From: Hyphomicrobiales bacterium
Lineage (GTDB): Bacteria > Pseudomonadota > Alphaproteobacteria > Rhizobiales > Rhizobiaceae
Reading direction: 5' to 3'
Assembly (NCBI GenBank): GCA_900469445.1
Contig: UBXM01000016.1
Coordinates: 62,001 to 126,000 of the forward strand
Length of the DNA: 64,000 nucleotides
In this document: positions 26,537 through 34,058 of the stretch, in pieces
How positions within the stretch are numbered: position 1 is the first letter of the stretch
Layout: the number at the start of each line of letters is the position of its first letter
Translations under genes and position numbers: made by a program
Notes under the pieces: model-generated
Databases searched by the model: none
The model's input: only the letters and a program-made list of their open reading frames with translations
What the model was told of the DNA's origin: nothing

Positions 26537-26551
26537 TTAACGAAACCTTAT
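26537..26551 (-). promoter_or_regulatory. near-consensus CtrA-type box before flagellin
   Basis: TTAACGAAACCTTAT is TTAA-N7-TTAT, one base off TTAA-N7-TTAA, about 95-105 bp upstream of the flagellin start. The region is AT-rich, so chance is plausible. The surrounding 298-base gap (26445-26742) holds no gene that I can support. Confidence 0.3.
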
Positions 26552-26742
26552 TCCTCCTTGGGATTTCGCAATCAATTTTTATGGCATCATCGGCAAAGTC
26601 GGCATGGTCCTCGATCGAAGGCACCTTCCGCCTAGGGCTGCGGCAAGTGCCTGGGAAAGGCCTGATTTTCCGGACCTACAATCGCTCGCTGCAGTGCTAA
26701 CCTTCGCGTAGCACAGGACCAATTGCAGCATTACTTCGGTTT

Positions 26743-27765
26743 TCAGCTCTTCGAAAACACGTAATCCGTTTCCTGTCGCAACACCTCGCCCGGACGCAAA
26801 ACCGCATTCGGGAAATTCGCGTGGTTGACCGCATCCGGCCAGACCTGCGTTTCCAGGCACAGGCCGGCATAGTTTCCATATTTGCGGCCATCGAAACCCG
26901 GCACCGGTACGTTGACCATCACGCCGGCATAAAACTGCACGCCTGGCTCCGTCGTCCTGACCTCCATCGAGACACCCGAATAAAGGCTGCGCACCAGCGC
27001 CACGGAGCGCTTGGCCACGCGTTCGTTCGAGAGGCAATAATTATGATCGAACGGCACCTGACGGCCGTCCTCAAGCGTGCGCTGCACCGGTCCCATCTCA
27101 CGAAGATCGAAAGGTGAACCGGTCAGGTCGTTGAGCCTGCCTGTCGGAACCAGCTTCGCATCGACATCCGTCAGGCGATCGGCGGCAATCATGATCTCGT
27201 GGCCAAAGATGTCTTCGCGGCCATCGAGATTGAAATAGGAATGCTGGCAGATATTGGCAGTCGTTGGCTGATCGGAAACTGTCTCGTAGACGACCGAAAA
27301 CACGCCATCAGCCTTCAGCTGGTAGATCGCAGTCACGGTGCAGTTGCCGGGATAACCCGCGCGCCCGTCGGGATCGGTAATCGTCAGCACCACCTTGTCG
27401 GCCTGATGCTCGACAATCGTCCAGTTGCGCTTTCCCATACCGTCCGAGCCGCCATGCAGATGCGTGACGCCGCGCTCGTTGAGTTCGAGCTGGTAATCGC
27501 GGCCGTCGATCGAGAATTTTCCCTCGCCGATTCGGTTGGCGCAGCGGCCGGGCGTGGCGCCGAAATAGGGAGAATGGGCTGGATAGGAGGCAAACTCGTC
27601 GAAGCCTAGCACCAGCGGCGCATCATGCCCTTCAAGCCGCAGATCCTGCACGGCAGCGCCCCAGGTCATGACATTGGCGGTAAGCCCGCCACCGCGGATC
27701 TGCACACGATAAACGGGCTCGCCGTCCTGCGTGGTGCCGAAAACCTCGAATTCCTGTCCTGCCAT
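26743..27765 (-). CDS. galM: aldose 1-epimerase (galactose mutarotase)
   Basis: This 340-residue enzyme interconverts alpha and beta anomers of hexoses. Family motifs are SPYFGATPGRCANRIGEGKF (substrate Arg), LHGGSDGMGKRNW (first catalytic His), NICQHSYFNLDG (second His) and DHNYCLS. A C-terminal GLCLETQVWPDAVNHANFP contains the catalytic Glu. Length fits GalM. The start follows GGAGGAAG. No sugar operon surrounds it, so the specific sugar is not indicated. Confidence 0.94.
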   Translation of the reverse strand: MAGQEFEVFGTTQDGEPVYRVQIRGGGLTANVMTWGAAVQDLRLEGHDAPLVLGFDEFASYPAHSPYFGATPGRCANRIGEGKFSIDGRDYQLELNERGVTHLHGGSDGMGKRNWTIVEHQADKVVLTITDPDGRAGYPGNCTVTAIYQLKADGVFSVVYETVSDQPTTANICQHSYFNLDGREDIFGHEIMIAADRLTDVDAKLVPTGRLNDLTGSPFDLREMGPVQRTLEDGRQVPFDHNYCLSNERVAKRSVALVRSLYSGVSMEVRTTEPGVQFYAGVMVNVPVPGFDGRKYGNYAGLCLETQVWPDAVNHANFPNAVLRPGEVLRQETDYVFSKS

Positions 27766-27880
27766 GAGCTTCCTCCGCCATTTATCGGCGGCAAACTGCG
27801 CGATTTGGCGAGGCCCTGCAATGGGAAACGGCGACGCGCGGCGTCTTTTCCCGACGCCGCCCCGGAAGCCACATCAGCGC

Positions 27881-28801
27881 TTATTCGGTGCCGATCTTGT
27901 CCATATCGTAGTGGGTCGTCTGATACATCTCGTTGATCCAGTTTCCGAACAGAAGATGCGCATGGCTTCGCCAGCGGTTCTGCGGCGTCAGCGTGTCGTC
28001 GTTATGCGGAAAATAGTCATGCGGCATCTTGATAGGGATACCGGCATTCACGTCGCGGAAATATTCGTCCGCCAGCGAGGTGGAATCGTATTCGACATGG
28101 TTGAACATGTAGAGCCGGTTGCCGGCTTTTTCATGCACAAGGCAAAGGCCCATCTCGTCGGATTCCATCAGGATTTCGAGCTTCGGCTGTTTCTCGACAT
28201 CCTCGCGGCGCACCTCCGTCCAGCGCGATACCGGTACCTGGAAATCGTCGGAAAAACCGTTGAGATAGACGGAAGCAGGCGACAGGTTGCGGTGGCGGTA
28301 GACGCCGAAAGCCTTTTCGGTGAGCGCGTGTTTCGGCACGCCGTGAAAATGGTAGATTGCCGCCATGGCGCCCCAGCAGACATTCATCGTCGAATGCACA
28401 TTGGTTTCCGTCCAGTCGAAGATCTGGCGCATCTCGTCCCAATAGCTCACATCCTCGTAATCCATCGTCTCCACCGGCGCGCCGGTGATGATGAAACCGT
28501 CGAACTTGCGGTGCTTCACCTCTTCCCATGTGTGATAGAAGGAAAGCAGATGTTCCTCGGACGTGTTTTTTGCCTTGTGCGTCCCGAGCCGGATCAGCGA
28601 AAATTCGACCTGCAGCGGCGAGGCGCCGACAAGGCGCGCCATCTGCACCTCGGTCTTGATCTTGTTCGGCATGAGGTTGAGAAGCCCGATCTGCAGCGGA
28701 CGGATGTCCTGGCGCACGGCGACCGTTTCGGTCATCACGCGCACGCCCTCGGAAACCAGTGTCGTGAACGCAGGAAGCGTATCGGGAATCTTGATCGGCA
28801 T
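27881..28801 (-). CDS. metA: homoserine O-acyltransferase MetA
   Basis: MetA acylates homoserine in methionine synthesis. The 306-residue protein has the class-I glutamine-amidotransferase-like fold: [45 protein letters not shown] (nucleophile Cys) and [20 protein letters not shown] (catalytic His and Glu). Whether succinyl- or acetyl-CoA is used depends on one active-site residue and cannot be asserted from annotation style; many non-enteric MetA proteins are acetyltransferases. The start at 28801 fits homologues; an in-frame codon at 28831 lies inside the terminator hairpin. Expression is under the SAM-II riboswitch upstream. Confidence 0.95.
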   Translation of the reverse strand: MPIKIPDTLPAFTTLVSEGVRVMTETVAVRQDIRPLQIGLLNLMPNKIKTEVQMARLVGASPLQVEFSLIRLGTHKAKNTSEEHLLSFYHTWEEVKHRKFDGFIITGAPVETMDYEDVSYWDEMRQIFDWTETNVHSTMNVCWGAMAAIYHFHGVPKHALTEKAFGVYRHRNLSPASVYLNGFSDDFQVPVSRWTEVRREDVEKQPKLEILMESDEMGLCLVHEKAGNRLYMFNHVEYDSTSLADEYFRDVNAGIPIKMPHDYFPHNDDTLTPQNRWRSHAHLLFGNWINEMYQTTHYDMDKIGTE

Positions 28802-28818
28802 ATTGAGGCCCCACAAAC

Positions 28819-28848
28819 AAAAAGCCGGCAACGAAAAATCGCAACCGG
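28819..28848 (-). terminator. terminator between SAM-II aptamer and metA
   Basis: In the metA leader, minus-strand GCCGGTTGCGA pairs with TCGTTGCCGGC (one mismatch, two wobbles) followed by TTTTTGTTTG. It lies about 30 nt after the aptamer and just before the metA ribosome-binding region, suggesting transcriptional attenuation by SAM. Confidence 0.65.
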
Positions 28849-28876
28849 CCCGTGGGAAGTGAAGTCCACCTTCTCG

Positions 28877-28935
28877 CGGCCCTTTAGCGACTTTTTTAAC
28901 GTGGCTGCAAGCCGGCCGGCCAAATCACCACGGAA
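28877..28935 (-). ncRNA. SAM-II riboswitch (metA leader)
   Basis: The minus strand reads CCGTGGTGATTTGGCCGG, then CTTGCAGCCACGTTAA, then GTCGCTAAAGGGCC. This is the conserved SAM-II pattern: CGTGG pairs with CCACG, and the TTTGGCC region pairs with GGGCC in the H-type pseudoknot. SAM-II aptamers are known upstream of metA and metX in rhizobia and relatives. SAM binding should reduce MetA synthesis. Confidence 0.93.
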
Positions 28936-29065
28936 TTTCGGTTTATCAGATAATCCTTGCTGGAGCCGCCGTCAATGGGAGCAAATTCCTCCGCCTGCTA
29001 CCATGGCGCGACCGAAATAAGCTGGCGCCCTTCTTTCCCTTCCCCCACCCTTTGCGCTATGGGCA

Positions 29066-29722
29066 ATGCCCATGGCCAATTCGACCTTCACCATCCTGCT
29101 CGGCGGCAATCTTGCCGTCACCGATCGCGTCAGAAACGCGATCGCGGGAAGCCGTGTGATCGCCGCCGATAGCGGCATGCGCCATGCGGCCGAGCTTGGC
29201 GTGACGCCGGAGCTGTGGGCCGGCGATTTCGACTCTTCCGACGAAGAGCTGATCGCCCGCTTCCCTGACGTCGATCGCAAAACCTATCCGCCGGCCAAGA
29301 ACGAAACCGATGGCGAGATTGCCACGGCAGAAGCGATCGAGCGCGGCGCAAAACGCCTGATCCTGGTCGGTGCTCTCGGCGGCGAGCGTTCCGACCACGC
29401 GTTGCAGCATTTCCTGCTCGCCATGGGTCTGGCTGAGCGCGGCTTCGACGTGCTTCTCGCCTCGGGTGATGAAGAGGCCATTCCCTTTTTGCCGGGCATG
29501 AAAACGATCGACCTTCCCAAGGGCGCGCTGTTTTCCGTTCTCGGCTTTTCTGACCTGTCAGGCCTCGACATTCTGGGCGCACGATATCCGCTCAAGGATT
29601 TTTCGCTGCCCTTCGGCTCTTCCCGCACCGTTTCGAATGTTGCGGAAGGGCCTGTCGAATTCCATCTAAAGAGCGGCAAGGCGATGATCCTTGCCCGTCC
29701 CCACGATTTTTCCGGAGCATAA
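29066..29722 (+). CDS. thiamine pyrophosphokinase
   Basis: This 218-residue enzyme makes thiamine diphosphate from thiamine and ATP. TPK motifs are in order: IAADSGMRHAAELG, WAGDFDSSDEELI, NETDGEIATAEAIERGA, LGGERSDHALQHFL and a C-terminal beta-sandwich with SRTVSNVAEGPVEF. The start could be 29066 or, two codons on, 29072; no clear ribosome-binding site decides. It is followed after 9 bp by the Uup-like gene. The thiBPQ uptake genes lie 3.3 kb downstream, so import and activation of thiamine are close but not in one operon. Confidence 0.92.
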   Translation: MPMANSTFTILLGGNLAVTDRVRNAIAGSRVIAADSGMRHAAELGVTPELWAGDFDSSDEELIARFPDVDRKTYPPAKNETDGEIATAEAIERGAKRLILVGALGGERSDHALQHFLLAMGLAERGFDVLLASGDEEAIPFLPGMKTIDLPKGALFSVLGFSDLSGLDILGARYPLKDFSLPFGSSRTVSNVAEGPVEFHLKSGKAMILARPHDFSGA

Positions 29723-29731
29723 ACGGTCCTC

Positions 29732-31555
29732 ATGGCACCTCCCATTCTCAAGCTTGACGATATCTTCCTGAGCTTCGGCGGCGCGCCGCTTTTGAACGGC
29801 GCCGGCCTGCAGGTGGAACCGGGCGACCGCATCTGCCTCGTCGGCCGCAACGGCTCGGGCAAGTCGACGCTGATGAAGATCGCGGCAGGCATGGTCGAGG
29901 CGCAGTCGGGTGAGGTCTTCCGCCATCCGTCCGCGACGATCCGTTATCTCGAACAGGCCCCCGATTTCGCCGGTTATTCGACGGTACAGGCCTATGCCGA
30001 AGCAGGCCTTGGCCCGGGCGACGATCCATACCGCGTCACCTATCTGCTCGAACATCTGGGCCTCACCGGCGAGGAAGATCCGAACCGGCTTTCCGGCGGT
30101 GAAGCCCGCCGCGCAGCGCTTGCCCGCGTCATGGCGCCGGAACCGGATATCCTTCTGCTCGATGAGCCGACCAACCATCTCGACCTGCCGACCATCGAAT
30201 GGCTGGAAGACGAATTGCGCAAGACGCGCAGCGCGCTGGTGGTCATCAGCCACGACCGTCGTTTCCTTGAAAAGGTTTCCAATGCAACTGTCTGGATCGA
30301 TCGCGGCACCGCCCGCCGTCTTTCCCGCGGTTTCGGCCATTTCGAAGCTTGGCGGGACCAGGTTCTCGAAGAGGAAGAGATCGAACAGCACAAGCTCGGC
30401 AAGGCGATCGAGCGCGAAGAGCACTGGATGCGCTACGGCGTTACCGCAAGGCGCAAGCGCAACATGCGCCGCGTCGGCGAGCTGCAGGCGATGCGCGCCG
30501 CCTATCGCGGCCATAATGGACCGCAGGGCTCCGTCCAGGCCTCGGTTGCCGAAGGCAAGGAAAGCGGCAAGCTCGTCATCGAAGCCGAAAACATCACCAA
30601 GACCTATGACAAGCCGATCGTTGCACCCTTCTCCATCCGCGTCCATCGTGGCGACCGTATTGGCCTTGTCGGTCCGAACGGCGCGGGCAAGACGACGCTC
30701 CTGAAAATGCTGACAGGCCAGTTGAAGCCGGATAGCGGCTGGATCAAGCTCGGCACCAATCTGGAAATCGCCACTCTCGACCAGAAGCGCGAGGACCTTG
30801 ATCCCGAAGATACGCTGTCCCATTATCTGACCGACGGTCGCGGCGAAACGCTGCTCGTCAACGGCGAACAGCGCCATGTTGCCGGCTATATGAAGGATTT
30901 TCTGTTCCAGCCCGAGCAGATCCGCACCCCGATCAAGAACCTGTCGGGTGGCGAACGCGCCCGCCTGATGCTCGCCCGCATGCTGGCCAGACCGTCAAAC
31001 CTTCTGATATTAGACGAGCCGACCAACGACCTCGACATCGAGACGCTCGATCTCCTGCAGGAGATCGTCGCCGGTTACAACGGCACCGTCATCCTCGTCA
31101 GCCACGATCGCGACTTCCTCGATCGCACCGTGACCTCGACCATCGCCCCCGCCACCCCGGATGCGCCCGATGGCCGCTGGATCGAATATGCGGGCGGCTA
31201 TACGGATATGCTGGCGCAGCGCAGGGGCGCCCAGGAAGAGCGCAAGAAGGCAGAAAAAGCCGCCGAAAAGTCGAAGCCGGAAAACGCATCATCTTCCTCC
31301 GATGCGCCCAAGGCCAAGGGAAAGCTCTCCTACAAGCAGAAATTCGCGCTGGAGAATATTCCAAAGGAAATGGAAAAGGCGGAAGCCGAAATCGCGCTCT
31401 GCGAGAAGAAGATGGCCGATCCCAATCTTTTCACCAAGGACCCGGCAAGCTTCAACAAGCTGGCTGCGGAAATGGAAAAGCTGCGCGAAAAGCTGACGAG
31501 CATGGAAGAGGAATGGCTCGAGCTCGAGATGCTGCGCGAGGAAATCGAAGGCTGA
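29732..31555 (+). CDS. uup: ABC-F ATPase, Uup type
   Basis: This 607-residue soluble ABC-F protein has two ATPase domains. Walker A is GRNGSGKST (near residue 37) and GPNGAGKTT (near 313); signatures are RLSGGEARR and LSGGERAR; Walker B is ILLLDEPTNHLDL and LLILDEPTNDLDI. A linker with basic EEHWMRYGVTARRKRNMRR joins the domains. The C-terminal extension after about 505 is Lys/Glu-rich and ends in a coiled coil, as in Uup, where it binds branched DNA; ABC-F proteins also act on the ribosomal E-site. The start is 9 bp after the thiamine pyrophosphokinase stop. Confidence 0.92.
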   Translation: MAPPILKLDDIFLSFGGAPLLNGAGLQVEPGDRICLVGRNGSGKSTLMKIAAGMVEAQSGEVFRHPSATIRYLEQAPDFAGYSTVQAYAEAGLGPGDDPYRVTYLLEHLGLTGEEDPNRLSGGEARRAALARVMAPEPDILLLDEPTNHLDLPTIEWLEDELRKTRSALVVISHDRRFLEKVSNATVWIDRGTARRLSRGFGHFEAWRDQVLEEEEIEQHKLGKAIEREEHWMRYGVTARRKRNMRRVGELQAMRAAYRGHNGPQGSVQASVAEGKESGKLVIEAENITKTYDKPIVAPFSIRVHRGDRIGLVGPNGAGKTTLLKMLTGQLKPDSGWIKLGTNLEIATLDQKREDLDPEDTLSHYLTDGRGETLLVNGEQRHVAGYMKDFLFQPEQIRTPIKNLSGGERARLMLARMLARPSNLLILDEPTNDLDIETLDLLQEIVAGYNGTVILVSHDRDFLDRTVTSTIAPATPDAPDGRWIEYAGGYTDMLAQRRGAQEERKKAEKAAEKSKPENASSSSDAPKAKGKLSYKQKFALENIPKEMEKAEAEIALCEKKMADPNLFTKDPASFNKLAAEMEKLREKLTSMEEEWLELEMLREEIEG

Positions 31556-31579
31556 GCCCTTCATTCTCAGCCTCAAAAA

Positions 31580-31611
31580 TTAAATATTTGTTAGCCTTAA
31601 CAAATACTTAA
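31580..31611. promoter_or_regulatory. paired CtrA-type boxes in an AT palindrome
   Basis: TTAA-N7-TTAG (31580-31594) is followed two bases later by a perfect TTAA-N7-TTAA (31597-31611). The pair forms a 9-bp inverted repeat TATTTGTTA-GCCT-TAACAAATA. It lies between uup and the receiver gene, 25 bp upstream of an EcfG-type promoter. It could instead be a weak terminator for uup, although no T-run follows. Confidence 0.5.
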
Positions 31612-31635
31612 TTGCATAAAACATTGTCTCGCCGC

Positions 31636-31663
31636 GGAACAATCCCGGTGTTCGTCGCGTTTG
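31636..31663 (+). promoter_or_regulatory. EcfG-type promoter for receiver-only regulator
   Basis: GGAAC (31636-31640), 17 bp, then CGTTTG (31658-31663) matches the general-stress sigma factor (EcfG/RpoE2) promoter pattern. It lies 63 bp upstream of the start codon at 31726. Confidence 0.65.
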
Positions 31664-31725
31664 GTGACTGTTCGATTGCTAAAATACGCAACCGGCGAAA
31701 CCGAGATGAACTCTGGAGGCGTCCA

Positions 31726-32184
31726 ATGCTGACAAATGTATCGCGTCGTCGGCTGGCCAGTGAGGCAATGAATCAGCGTGTATTGATTATCGAGGACGAG
31801 TTTCTGATCGCCCTCGACGTGGCCGACACGATCGAGAGCATGGGCTTGAAGGTGGTGGGCCTGGCGAACGGTCGCAAGCACGCCCTTTCGCTTGCCGCCC
31901 ATGCAGATATCGCGCTCGTCGATGTCAATCTCGCCGATGGCAGAACCGGACCGGACATCGGTCGCGAGCTTGCCGAGGAATACGGCCTGACGGTGGTGTT
32001 CATGACCGCAAACCCGGACGACATCGGCGACGGCGTCGATGGCACGCTTGGCGTTTTGACCAAACCGGTCATGCCTGACGTCGTGGAGCAGACAGTCGAT
32101 TACGCGATCGCCAACCGCCTCGGCGGCATGGCCATCGTTCCCCGCGAACTGAAGGTTTTCCGCGGCAATGGTCAATTGAACTGA
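31726..32184 (+). CDS. receiver-only response regulator
   Basis: This 152-residue protein has one CheY-like domain and no output domain. It has acidic residues in RVLIIEDEFLIALD, the phospho-Asp in IALVDVNLADGRTG, Thr in VVFMTANPDD and Lys in GVLTKPVMPD. The look of the receiver (IIEDE, VxLADGxxG) is that of PhyR and HWE-kinase partners rather than of CheY or DivK. Together with the EcfG-type promoter this suggests a role in the general stress response, as phosphate sink or signal modulator; that is inference. The start at 31726 follows GGAGG; a second ATG at 31768 also fits the domain start. Confidence 0.85.
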   Translation: MLTNVSRRRLASEAMNQRVLIIEDEFLIALDVADTIESMGLKVVGLANGRKHALSLAAHADIALVDVNLADGRTGPDIGRELAEEYGLTVVFMTANPDDIGDGVDGTLGVLTKPVMPDVVEQTVDYAIANRLGGMAIVPRELKVFRGNGQLN

Positions 32185-32281
32185 AATCCGTCATGGACTT
32201 GTCGGATCCGTACCGCATCTTTCGTCCTTGGAGGAAAGGCGCCAATTCCATGGCGCCCTTCAACGAAGGAGGAATATCGAC

Positions 32282-32677
32282 ATGCGGATGATTTTCGTGA
32301 ACCTGCCGGTAGCGGATTTTCAGGCCTCGACGGCGTTCTACACGGCGCTGGGCTTCAAGAAGAACCCCGATTTTTCCGATGATACCGCAAGCTGCATGGT
32401 CGTCAGCGAGCAGATCTACGTGATGCTGCTCACCCATGACAAATTCCGCATGTTCATCAATGGCGATATCTCCGATGCGAAGGCGACGAAGGAAGTGCTG
32501 AACTGCCTTTCCGCATCGAGCCGTGACGAGGTGGACGGCTTCAAGGAAAAGGCCCTTGCCGCCGGTGGCGCCGAATGGAAACCCAATATGGAAATGGGCC
32601 CGATGTACGGCTGCAGCTTCCAGGATCCGGACAATCATGTCTGGGAAATCATGTATATGGACATGTCGGTCGGCTGA
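32282..32677 (+). CDS. VOC (glyoxalase/bleomycin-resistance fold) protein
   Basis: This is a 131-residue protein with the paired beta-alpha-beta-beta-beta modules of the vicinal-oxygen-chelate superfamily: FVNLPVADFQASTAFYTALG at the start and FQDPDNHVWEIMYMD at the end, carrying the typical C-terminal metal-ligand Glu. Members include glyoxalases, dioxygenases and antibiotic-binding proteins; nothing fixes the substrate. The start follows AAGGAGGAATATCGAC, a strong site. It stands alone before a palindromic repeat. Confidence 0.85.
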   Translation: MRMIFVNLPVADFQASTAFYTALGFKKNPDFSDDTASCMVVSEQIYVMLLTHDKFRMFINGDISDAKATKEVLNCLSASSRDEVDGFKEKALAAGGAEWKPNMEMGPMYGCSFQDPDNHVWEIMYMDMSVG

Positions 32678-32689
32678 GGCAGCCAACAA

Positions 32690-32821
32690 AATCCCCCTCT
32701 GGCCTGCCGGCCATCTCCCCCACAAGGGGGAGAAGACACGTGGCACCACCTCGGTTCAATTGAATCTCGGCGGCTTGGCTGGGTTAAGCCCTCCCCCTTG
32801 TGGGGAGGGTTGGGAGGGGTC
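32690..32821. repeat. RIME-like palindromic repeat C
   Basis: The left box ATCCCCCTCTGGCCTGCCGG continues to CATCTCCCCCACAAGGGGGAGA. The right box CCCTCCCCCTTGTGGGGAGGG ends TGGGAGGGGTC. It is a third member of the family seen at 10651 and 12725, about 130 bp, between the VOC gene and the TPP riboswitch. Confidence 0.8.
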
Positions 32822-32884
32822 TTTCTTCATATGCCGCAGCCCTCTTGCCAGCATGAAGCGAGACCGGTAAATCTTTGCACGCTC

Positions 32885-32972
32885 TAACGGGGTGCCTTGC
32901 AGTTGCAGGGCTGAGAGACCTTGATCGGTCAACCCGCGGAACCTGATCCGGCTAACACCGGCGGAGGGATTA
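32885..32972 (+). ncRNA. TPP riboswitch (THI element)
   Basis: The conserved THI-box segments are all present in order: GGGGTGC, GGGCTGAGAGA, ACCC, GAACCTGATCCGG, CTAACACCGGCGGAGGGA. The ligand is thiamine diphosphate. It controls the thiBPQ uptake operon that starts at 33026. Confidence 0.96.
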
Positions 32973-32985
32973 GACGGCTCGCAAC

Positions 32986-33025
32986 CAGCGCCTATTCCCC
33001 AATCGATTTTTGTGAGGAGGCGCTG
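32986..33025 (+). promoter_or_regulatory. helix hiding the thiB ribosome-binding site
   Basis: CAGCGCCT (32986-32993) is a perfect 8-nt complement of AGGCGCTG (33018-33025), which contains the end of the GAGGAGG Shine-Dalgarno and directly precedes the ATG. This looks like the expression platform of the TPP riboswitch acting on translation; no terminator is seen in the leader. Confidence 0.7.
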
Positions 33026-34036
33026 ATGCGCGGGATTTCAACTTTTCTTCTGGCGGCCACGGCCACAGTTCTTGCTCCCTTTGCCGCACACGCTCAGGAC
33101 AAGACGCTGACCGTCTATACCTATGAGAGCTTCACCTCGGACTGGGGGCCCGGCCCGAAGATCAAGGCCGAGTTCGAAAAGACCTGCGCCTGCACCGTCA
33201 ATTTCATCGGCGTTGCCGATGGCGTGGCGCTTCTCACACGTCTCAAGCTCGAAGGCGCAGGCTCGGATGCCGATATCGCGCTCGGCCTCGACACCAGCCT
33301 GATCTCCGAAGCAAAGGCGACAGGCCTGTTCGAAGCGAACGGCGTCGATAGAAGCGCCGTCAAGGTTCCCGGCAATTACGCAGACGATACCTTCCTGCCC
33401 TATGACTACGGCCATTTCGCCGTCGTCTATGACACACAGACAATCAAGAATCCGCCGAAAAGCCTGAAGGATCTGATCGAAGGCGACGCTTCGCAGAAGA
33501 TCGCCATTCAGGATCCACGCACCTCGACACCGGGTCTCGGCCTTCTGCTCTGGGTAAAGGCCGCCTATGGCGACAAGGCGCCGGAAGCCTGGGCGAAACT
33601 CAAGGACCGGGTCCTGACCGTCACCCCCGGCTGGTCGGAAGCCTATGGCCTGTTCACCAAGGGCGAAGTGCCCATGGTGCTCTCCTATACGACCTCGCCC
33701 GCCTATCACATGGTCGAGGAAAACACCGATCGATATCAGGCAGCAAGCTTCTCCGATGGCCATTACATCCAGATCGAGGTCGCCGGCATGCTCAAGAACG
33801 CCAAGGACAGGGATCTGGCGAAAAGCTTCCTCGCCTTCCTCGTGTCTCCGGCCGCACAGGACATCATCCCGACCACCAACTGGATGATGCCGGCCGCAGC
33901 CACCTCCACCCCGCTGCCGGAAGCTTTCGACAGGCTGGTAAAGCCGGCAAAGACACTGCTGATCGGCTCCGACGAGGTGGCGAAGAACCGCCAGGCCTGG
34001 ATCGACGAATGGCTGACCGCCATGAGCAAGAAGTGA
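33026..34036 (+). CDS. thiB: thiamine ABC transporter substrate-binding protein
   Basis: ThiB is the periplasmic receptor for thiamine, TMP and TPP. The 336-residue precursor has a Sec signal ([19 protein letters not shown], cleavage near AHA-QDK). It then has [20 protein letters not shown] and [15 protein letters not shown], both conserved in ThiB, and a C-terminal lobe ending in [11 protein letters not shown]. The start at 33026 follows GTGAGGAGG. It is the first gene of thiBPQ below the TPP riboswitch. Confidence 0.95.
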   Translation: MRGISTFLLAATATVLAPFAAHAQDKTLTVYTYESFTSDWGPGPKIKAEFEKTCACTVNFIGVADGVALLTRLKLEGAGSDADIALGLDTSLISEAKATGLFEANGVDRSAVKVPGNYADDTFLPYDYGHFAVVYDTQTIKNPPKSLKDLIEGDASQKIAIQDPRTSTPGLGLLLWVKAAYGDKAPEAWAKLKDRVLTVTPGWSEAYGLFTKGEVPMVLSYTTSPAYHMVEENTDRYQAASFSDGHYIQIEVAGMLKNAKDRDLAKSFLAFLVSPAAQDIIPTTNWMMPAAATSTPLPEAFDRLVKPAKTLLIGSDEVAKNRQAWIDEWLTAMSKK

Positions 34037-34058
34037 CGGGACGTTTGGGACATCGCGT

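Noticed and set aside
26500-26700. A 66-codon plus-strand open frame upstream of the flagellin gene
   Set aside because: No ribosome-binding site, no recognisable motif, and it lies in the flagellin promoter region.
24566-26742. A genomic island attached at tRNA-Gly carrying the flagellin
   Set aside because: I looked for a second copy of the tRNA 3' end and for an integrase and saw neither; only composition and gene content suggest transfer.
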